A stretch of 35,765 bases of DNA from Pseudobdellovibrionaceae bacterium (GTDB lineage: Bacteria; Bdellovibrionota; Bdellovibrionia; Bdellovibrionales; Bdellovibrionaceae): assembly GCA_019637895.1 (NCBI GenBank), contig JAHBUU010000012.1, forward strand, positions 1 to 35,765. The letters are read 5' to 3'. The notes beneath the pieces were generated by a model, which was not told where the DNA came from, made no database searches, and was given only the letters and a program-made list of their open reading frames with translations. How positions within the stretch are numbered: the first letter of the stretch is position 1; each line of letters begins with the position of its first letter. Position numbers and translations under genes: made by a program. This document shows positions 30,449-35,765 of the stretch, piece after piece.

Positions 30449-31604
30449 AACCGATCTCCAATCCTAATACGATAATGTCGCGATCTGCGGTGAAGGGTTT
30501 GTTCACGATCTCGTTGGCCCGTGTGTATTGCAGAAATCCGGAAACAGCCTCTTTCGAATTCGACATTCCGATTCGAGCGACTTGGCCGAAGCGGTTGTTC
30601 GAACCTTTTCCAGTCGAGGTATAGCTGGCCGGAAGAGTGTCTTCTTCGTTGTAGAAGTAGCCCAAGGAAGCGGACACTTCCTTCAGACCCAGCGGGAGGC
30701 TTGCTCCGACGGAGTACAGATAGCCTTTGTTTTTTTCCTCTGGCGCTTTTTCGTTTCTCAGGAGAGCTCCGCTCAGGCTGGTCTTCAAACCGTTTTTGAA
30801 ACGATACGCGACTTTCGCACCCAACTCGGTTCCTTCGAATTCATAACGGAAGCGGGCTTGAGGGCCGCCACCACCGTCCACACTATTTCCCAAAGTCTGA
30901 CTGTCTGAAGCCGCCGAAGCGTTCAGATTCTCGAACTGAAAGCGGCCAACGCTTCCACTCAAGGTCAGTCCGCCAAGATCTTGAGCATTCGTCGTTCCGC
31001 CGATCCCGTACATCAACAAGGTCGTTGTGATTCCGGACTGGGTGGCTTGCACCGCCGCCGTGTCCGAAGTGGGAATCGCTTGAGTCGCGAAAAGCTGGGC
31101 CTTGTAATCGCCATTGCCCATCTCTAAAGTTTGTCGCAGCGAAGGGAATCCCATGGATTCCATATTGCTTGGCATGGTCGAGAACTGAGTCAGGATCACG
31201 CCCGCTTCCAACGACAGCGCTGAGATCGGCTTGTAGGCCAGAGCCGCTTCATCAACATAAACCGCGTTTGGTGCCGAGCCCTCGCCACCGTAGAGATTCG
31301 AGTAGCTTCCGGCGGACAGGATGAAACCCATCGCCATGCGCGCTTCGAGATTGTCAGCAATGCGGTGACTGCCGTTGAGGTTGATCGTGCCTCCGGCATA
31401 CTTGCTGTTGACGTAACGATCTTCGAGACTGCGACCGAGAAGTCCCGTGGTCACGGACAGCTTGGTTTTTTTTGTATTCGACGCAGAAACAAGATCCGTT
31501 TTGAGCGTGGCCTGAGGAGCCGGCACTGGCGCTACCGCCGTACTCGACTGAGCCCCCGCACTGATCGAGGCGGCGAGAATGCCGATGACGATCGCGACTT
31601 TCAT
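30435..31604 (-). CDS. Outer-membrane beta-barrel protein
   Basis: This 389-residue precursor starts at ATG 31604 behind AGGGGG. It has a signal peptide (MKVAIVIGILAASISAGAQS), a short proline-rich linker and then a repeating pattern of alternating hydrophobic strands, for example LEARMAMGFILSAGSYSN, LGAKVAYRFKNGLKTSLSGA, and a final strand RDIIVLGLEIGYDVL. About a dozen or more strands look likely. The last residue is Leu, not the usual Phe. The pattern is porin-like, but the substrate is unknown. The coupled lipoprotein gene suggests a two-part surface structure. Confidence 0.82.
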   Translation of the reverse strand: MKVAIVIGILAASISAGAQSSTAVAPVPAPQATLKTDLVSASNTKKTKLSVTTGLLGRSLEDRYVNSKYAGGTINLNGSHRIADNLEARMAMGFILSAGSYSNLYGGEGSAPNAVYVDEAALAYKPISALSLEAGVILTQFSTMPSNMESMGFPSLRQTLEMGNGDYKAQLFATQAIPTSDTAAVQATQSGITTTLLMYGIGGTTNAQDLGGLTLSGSVGRFQFENLNASAASDSQTLGNSVDGGGGPQARFRYEFEGTELGAKVAYRFKNGLKTSLSGALLRNEKAPEEKNKGYLYSVGASLPLGLKEVSASLGYFYNEEDTLPASYTSTGKGSNNRFGQVARIGMSNSKEAVSGFLQYTRANEIVNKPFTADRDIIVLGLEIGYDVL

Positions 31605-31839
31605 GAGTGTCCCCCTTGCCTCGAAATTTTTCGAGGTGGCGTGGTTATAGATCAATTTCCCTCAGAATTTGAGGGTCCATCTCACATCTGTAAAAGTTTT
31701 CGACAGGTCAACGCGGGGACCCGGACCCTTCGCCAAATGAAACGGCATTGAGAACGGCCGATCTCTCCCAAAGAGTTGAAAAGAGACCGCTATCCAGAAC
31801 CCCTATCAATATCCTAAGTTATGGATTATTCTATGAATT

Positions 31840-32265
31840 ATGAGGACCTTAAACTCGTATTTAGCGGAATATGCGGAGTCTCATCGGAGCCCATTGAACG
31901 TCCGACTTCACACGATTTGTGTGCCGCTGATCACTTGGAGTCTGCTTGGTTTTCTCCACACTTTCGAACTTGGCGTCGGAACCTTGCGTGTTTCCCATGT
32001 CTTTGCGCTCTTCGCCCTGGGGTACTATGCAGCCTTTCGGAACCTTCGCGTCCTCCTCTGGATGTCACTGGCATCAATCGGAATGCTTCTTTCCTTTGAG
32101 CTCATCCCTGAACTGAGAGTGGTTTCGATTGTCGTTTTCACACTGGCTTGGATCGGACAGTTTTATGGCCACAAGGTCGAAGGGAAAAAGCCTTCCTTCT
32201 TCAAGGACCTTGCTTTTCTTTTGATCGGACCCCTCTGGGTCCTTCAAAAGCTGAAACTTATCTGA
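31840..32265 (+). CDS. Mpo1-like (DUF962) membrane protein
   Basis: A 141-residue protein with four hydrophobic segments and the signature start of the DUF962/YGL010w family: LAEYAESHRSPLNVRLHTIC, VPLITWSLLGFL, then a Gly-His region WIGQFYGHKVEGKKPSFFKD, LAFLLIGPLWVLQ. The two His/Glu-containing patches are the conserved ones. In yeast the relative Mpo1 acts as a dioxygenase in alpha-oxidation of 2-hydroxy fatty acids; the bacterial role is not settled. No clear ribosome site precedes ATG 31840, so the start is less sure. Its end overlaps the converging gene by 8 nt. Confidence 0.85.
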   Translation: MRTLNSYLAEYAESHRSPLNVRLHTICVPLITWSLLGFLHTFELGVGTLRVSHVFALFALGYYAAFRNLRVLLWMSLASIGMLLSFELIPELRVVSIVVFTLAWIGQFYGHKVEGKKPSFFKDLAFLLIGPLWVLQKLKLI

Positions 32266-32959
32266 TTTTCTTCAAGAGGGAATGCAGGGCTTGGCGATCT
32301 TGATCCATTGCGGACGGCGCAGCCCCTCGACGAGCCGTGAGAACTCGTTCACCACGATCAATCAAAGACCGATCGCTCACCCGATAAAGACTGTCTCGCA
32401 GAATTCGCGTGGCTTCCCGACGAGGGTGCAGACCCAAACCCTCCACCGCACGAGCTCGGAGGATGTTTTCCAGTGCTGGCTCCGCCGCTCGAGATGGCTC
32501 GGGGCTCATGAGGATTCTCCCCAAAGACTGGGCGCTTTCAAGACGTGGGTTCATCACGAGCATCTCCACGGCGAGAAATCTTTCGTCCCCGCTTCGGTCT
32601 GTTTCAAGAGCCCACTGTTCCAGGTCTCGGATGTCCTGAGTTCCAAGACTTTCCGCTCTTGCTTTCAAGACAGCCATGGTCTGTTCAGGGTTTTCATCCG
32701 GGCGGCCGATTTGCCCAACCTGATTGCGCATCCAATCTTTAAGATTGAGTGACCCCAGATCCACCGGCAATCCTGAGGCCACAACGCCCGATTTATTTTC
32801 TTTGGTGTCTTGACCATCAAATGGCCGCGAAGGGCCCAACGAGGCCGGCTCGCGCAGCGGGTCCGTCGAATGCTTCAAAGGTAGCAGCCAAGGCATGACC
32901 GTCACCAGGAGCAAAACGAACAGTGCAATGACCACGGGATGAACAGAAACCTTCTTCAC
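32258..32959 (-). CDS. Membrane-anchored helical-repeat protein
   Basis: A 233-residue protein with an N-terminal membrane anchor (VVIALFVLLLVTVMPWLLPL), a disordered linker to about 70, and a helical region that looks like HEAT/ARM-type repeats: DIRDLEQWALETDRSGDERF, LAVEMLVMNPRLESAQSLGR, NILRARAVEGLGLHPRREAT. It starts at GTG 32959, overlapping the stop of the metzincin-motif gene as GTGA, so translation is coupled. The coupling suggests that it anchors or regulates that secreted protein. Family not recognised. Confidence 0.75.
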   Translation of the reverse strand: MKKVSVHPVVIALFVLLLVTVMPWLLPLKHSTDPLREPASLGPSRPFDGQDTKENKSGVVASGLPVDLGSLNLKDWMRNQVGQIGRPDENPEQTMAVLKARAESLGTQDIRDLEQWALETDRSGDERFLAVEMLVMNPRLESAQSLGRILMSPEPSRAAEPALENILRARAVEGLGLHPRREATRILRDSLYRVSDRSLIDRGERVLTARRGAAPSAMDQDRQALHSLLKKIR

Positions 32960-34302
32960 GGCAAAACCTCATAAGCATCATACACCGGAACAGAGACGAT
33001 GGAAGACCAACTCCCGGAAAGATACGGTGTCCAATTTCCTTCGCGAGAAACTGACCAGACAGATCGGTCTGATCGCAGAAAAACACGTTCGCCATTCTCG
33101 TCATGCGCAACTGTCTCGATATGCTCCGGCCAGCTTTCAGATTTCGCGGGACCCAGGACATTCTTGTCAGCATCGAAAGGAAAAATGCGATTTTCAGAAT
33201 CGATCAAAAAGTAACCGCGCTCACCATTTGGGAGCGTCGTCACCGTTTTCATGACCGACAGACCCAATGGACGGGACGGATTCCACTTTCCAGTGGGGAA
33301 ATTGTAGGTCGAAATGCGATCCTGTTCATCAAGCCGGACGGCGTATCTCTTGCCGCCACTGTCGTACTCTTCAAAATCCTTCAGTGCACCGTTGTTCCTG
33401 TCGAGGAGCTTATAGTACGAATACACATCGGGAAGATCCGGGTGAAACCCCGAAGTCTGATACAGATCGATGGCCAAAGCCTTGAACCCCTCAAAGATCG
33501 ACGCCCCAAACGAAGTCCTTTTCAAAACTCCGTGAACGGCAGGTCCCTCCCGGGACACGCGTTTTCCTTGATAGAAGAGTTGTGGGTCCGTTCCCCCCTC
33601 TGGCATGGCAAGGAGGGCTTCTTTCGCGCGAAGAACCGGCGAGTTAAAGACAAAATTAGCTCTTCCCATCGCCATCAGTCGGGCCATGGTTTTGTAAACT
33701 GGATGGAAATTCACTCCCCGCAGTTGAACTCGCGAATAGTACTCCATCTCGACGCCGTGAGAACCGCCATAGCCGTAGTCCCGATCGCAACCGGCCGTCC
33801 CCGCACCTGCATAAGGCCCACTGGTGCAGGGGATATGACGATAGCCCGCTGTATGACGAGCCTCATGAATCATCACGCCCACTCGGCCCAGAGTCGAAAG
33901 CTGTGCCCAGCCATCTTGCATCGTGAAGTACCCCATTCGGTTATAAGCCGTGGCATAGGGCACATCGTTTCCTCTGGAAACTCCACGAGTTTGCGATTTC
34001 AACCATGGGTAATATTTGTCTTGGGGGATGAATCCACGGATCAGAGAGTTTTCCGATTCGCTTTCGCTGAAAGAGCCCTTTTCGATCAACAGAAGATCAT
34101 TCAAGAGCTTCTTCGTATCCTTGTCGGCAGAGCAAAGCTCCCAACCTCCGAAGGAAGAGATGTTGATTCGGAAATCGTTGACGTATTTTTCGGCCTCAGC
34201 CCGCGTCACGCAGCCGAAGTCAGCATCCTGAACGGGCAGATTTTGCGCAATAGCCAGCGACGAAACGAGCAGTAAGCTCGCGTAAACTCCCCACACTTTC
34301 AT
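32956..34302 (-). CDS. Secreted protein with a metzincin zinc-binding motif
   Basis: A 448-residue protein with a signal peptide (MKVWGVYASLLLVSSLAIAQ). Residues 146-156 read HEARHTAGYRH, an exact HExxHxxGxxH, the zinc motif of metzincin metallopeptidases. A Met in HGVEMEYYSRV about 40 residues later could be the Met-turn. The C-terminal half is a repetitive beta region with Trp/Tyr-rich repeats (SRPLGLSVMKTVTTLPNGER, FLIDSENRIFPFD, VFLRSDRSVWSVSREGNW) that looks like a small propeller. Start ATG 34302 follows GGGGGG. If active it would be a periplasmic or secreted protease. Family not otherwise recognised. Confidence 0.82.
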   Translation of the reverse strand: MKVWGVYASLLLVSSLAIAQNLPVQDADFGCVTRAEAEKYVNDFRINISSFGGWELCSADKDTKKLLNDLLLIEKGSFSESESENSLIRGFIPQDKYYPWLKSQTRGVSRGNDVPYATAYNRMGYFTMQDGWAQLSTLGRVGVMIHEARHTAGYRHIPCTSGPYAGAGTAGCDRDYGYGGSHGVEMEYYSRVQLRGVNFHPVYKTMARLMAMGRANFVFNSPVLRAKEALLAMPEGGTDPQLFYQGKRVSREGPAVHGVLKRTSFGASIFEGFKALAIDLYQTSGFHPDLPDVYSYYKLLDRNNGALKDFEEYDSGGKRYAVRLDEQDRISTYNFPTGKWNPSRPLGLSVMKTVTTLPNGERGYFLIDSENRIFPFDADKNVLGPAKSESWPEHIETVAHDENGERVFLRSDRSVWSVSREGNWTPYLSGSWSSIVSVPVYDAYEVLP

Positions 34303-34652
34303 TAGAAGCCCCCCACACAAGCGTAGGACTGCCGAGGAGGGCTGACCAATGGAAACAGGTCAGATGACGCAAGACCATGGTCCATATTTTCTGTCGAGCG
34401 TCCTTCATGAAAAGACGGACAAAGGGGAGCGGCCACTCAAACATTATACCCAAGAGATGGAATGGGCTGGGTCATTGCAGATAAAATGCGGGTTTCGCTG
34501 ATTCCGATCGAGAGCGGAATGTGGTTTGCCTCTGCCTGAAAGATCGAAGGCAGAGAAAGTCCACAGGCTTTGCTGAAATATTTGGAGAATGGCGACTTCT
34601 TGAGCTGCGGGAGCTACAGTCGCTTCGGAAGGTAGGTAGAGAGCCCATTTGA
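34303..34652. other. Intergenic region without a recognised gene
   Basis: These 350 bases between two minus-strand genes hold no convincing gene. A 6-bp inverted repeat ATTCCG-N8-CGGAAT occurs at 34500-34519. A minus-strand frame at 34444-34674 overlaps the methyltransferase gene and lacks a ribosome site. The promoter of the metzincin-motif gene must lie here. Confidence 0.4.
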
Positions 34653-35345
34653 CTAAGCCTTGATTCCGTACCAACCGGAAATCATGAACGCCTGGAAAAA
34701 GCGCACAGGCAAAGGGATCCCGGCCTTTCGAAGAATCTCTTCTGTCTCTCCGTTGGGCAAAACGGCCAAGATCTCGGCCAGTGTCCGAGGAAGAGAAGCC
34801 AAAGACTCTGGCGTTGCTCCCATCAAACTCTGAACCGACTCCCAGTTCTTCAGCATGGATGGAAATTGCGCCGAGCCGAGATCAAAACCGATCTCAGCAT
34901 TGATGAGGTAGCCGCCCTTTTTCAGTCGCTTCGTCAGACTTTCAAAAAAACCCAGTCGCTCTGTCCGCTTTACAAAATGAGCAACCAGGAGCGAGGTCAC
35001 CACGTCGAACTCCTCCGTCATGGGGAGATCTTCGGCAAAGCCATGAACAAACTCGCACCGATTCGAAAATCCGGCCGCATGAACTCGTTCTTTGCAAACA
35101 CTCAACATGGATAAAGAGGGCTCAACGGCAACGAAAGACCATTCGGGGAAGACCCTTGCCAAGGACAGAATATCGGCCCCGGTCCCAGCACCGACACTTA
35201 AAACCCTGGCCCGGTCTTGAACCTTTTCCAAAACGAGTTTCATCAAAAAATGAAGATTTGAGCTAATTGGAATAAGGCCTGCGTTCTTTTCATCATAAAG
35301 TTCCGCATGTTCTTTCGTGAAAAAATCAGAGCGAGGTCTTTCCAT
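34653..35345 (-). CDS. Class I SAM-dependent methyltransferase
   Basis: A 230-residue protein with the methyltransferase fold: motif I VLSVGAGTGADILSLA, an acidic end of strand 2 in FVAVEPSLSML (Glu), and motif III around EEFDVVTSLLVAHFV. The layout resembles the UbiE/Methyltransf_25 group. The C-terminal part (RTLAEILAVLPNGETEEILR) is helical, and probably selects the substrate, which is unknown. It starts three bases after the stop of the upstream gene, so the two are co-transcribed. Confidence 0.9.
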   Translation of the reverse strand: MERPRSDFFTKEHAELYDEKNAGLIPISSNLHFLMKLVLEKVQDRARVLSVGAGTGADILSLARVFPEWSFVAVEPSLSMLSVCKERVHAAGFSNRCEFVHGFAEDLPMTEEFDVVTSLLVAHFVKRTERLGFFESLTKRLKKGGYLINAEIGFDLGSAQFPSMLKNWESVQSLMGATPESLASLPRTLAEILAVLPNGETEEILRKAGIPLPVRFFQAFMISGWYGIKA

Positions 35346-35348
35346 AAA

Positions 35349-35765
35349 TTATGTCCTTACCCATATGCCGTCCGGGCAAACTATATAAACTCCGTCTAAG
35401 GAGGAAATGGAATCGACCTTACTCAAGAGGACACCACAAAAATTCAAGTCCTCATATCTATGTAAAAAACAAAGAGCAATGGCATGACTCAACTCGGCGG
35501 CACTTTGCCTGGCGGACATTTTTTTCAGATCACTCCGGCACCCTGCAAGGTTGTTTGTTTCGCCAATTTGAATGAACTTGATCTCGATGCCTAGGAAACC
35601 CTGAATACGATATAAGTAGCTAAACTCATTTCGAGAGCTCCCGACTTCTTCGATCTCATGACCGGGAGGAAGTGCAACCAGATCAACACGACCTCCTTCA
35701 AATTTTAAGTATTCAGAATGAATCAGTCCAACCGGACCCAGACTGGAGGAAATCACCGAATAGCT
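35349..35765 (-). CDS. Unknown protein, N-terminus beyond the right edge
   Basis: An open frame reaches the window edge with no stop, so the start (GTG at 35756 is only one option) may lie outside. About 138 residues are seen: IHSEYLKFEGGRVDLVALPP, YRIQGFLGIEIKFIQIGETN, then helix AAELSHAIALCFLHRYEDLN. No known motif. It lies directly ahead of the methyltransferase gene. Confidence 0.6.
   Translation of the reverse strand, partial: SYSVISSSLGPVGLIHSEYLKFEGGRVDLVALPPGHEIEEVGSSRNEFSYLYRIQGFLGIEIKFIQIGETNNLAGCRSDLKKMSARQSAAELSHAIALCFLHRYEDLNFCGVLLSKVDSISSLDGVYIVCPDGIWVRT

Noticed and set aside
33103..34275. 390-codon plus-strand frame opposite the metzincin-motif gene
   Set aside because: It is antisense to a gene with signal peptide and zinc motif; the frame is a by-product of its codon use.
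34444..34674. 76-codon minus-strand frame after the methyltransferase gene
   Set aside because: It overlaps the methyltransferase C-terminus, has no ribosome site and no recognisable features.

Overview
The window reads as a stretch of a Gram-negative (diderm) chromosome carrying one complete integrative and conjugative element (ICE). Moderate base composition, many signal-peptide and lipoprotein genes, an outer-membrane barrel gene, an Rnk-type regulator and sigma-54 machinery would fit a Bdellovibrio-like predatory bacterium. That placement is inferred from gene style and was not tested.

Layout. 1-2825 is chromosome: a secreted protein running off the left edge, rnk, a broken trypsin-like protease and a small secreted protein. 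2826-28218 is the ICE, about 25.4 kb, inserted at the 3' end of tRNA-Ser(CGA) (28209-28298, minus). The last 10 bp of the tRNA, including CCA, recur at 2826-2835. Direct copies of TGTAGCAA lie inside both ends (two on the left, three on the right) and look like integrase arm sites. 28299-35765 is chromosome again: a large lipoprotein coupled to an outer-membrane protein, an Mpo1-like protein, a secreted protein with a metzincin zinc motif, a methyltransferase and an edge-truncated gene.

Inside the ICE, nearly everything from 15178 down to 2949 (minus strand) forms one tight transfer operon. Its order is: a regulator with two sigma-region-4-like HTH domains, an acidic protein, VirB2-like pilin, VirB3/TraL, VirB4/TraC, VirB5-like, VirB6-like, TraE/VirB8, TraK/VirB9-like, TraB/VirB10, an FtsK/TcpA-like coupling ATPase, a MOBC-type (PD-(D/E)XK) relaxase, a lipoprotein, a ribbon-helix-helix protein, excisionase and integrase.

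Upstream lies a second minus-strand operon (22029 to 15492): a sigma-54 activator with receiver domain, an 81-aa small protein, an OppA-like peptide-binding protein, a YcaO-family enzyme, a hybrid histidine kinase, a 34-aa ORF and a secreted cysteine-containing protein. Most are joined by 4-7 nt overlaps. Just downstream, in front of the transfer operon, are a sigma-54-type -24/-12 element (15245-15260) and three TCCCA-N4-TGGGA inverted repeats about 85, 114 and 168 bp upstream of the predicted start. The best candidate for a new system is therefore a peptide-type signalling circuit, possibly using a YcaO-modified peptide sensed through a binding protein and kinase, that switches on ICE transfer through sigma-54. 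This is inference from gene content and sites.

The right part of the ICE holds regulators (22245-24090), a macrolide 2'-phosphotransferase, a class A beta-lactamase with an unusual RGG in place of KTG, a serine recombinase and two small genes, the last three each followed by its own terminator.
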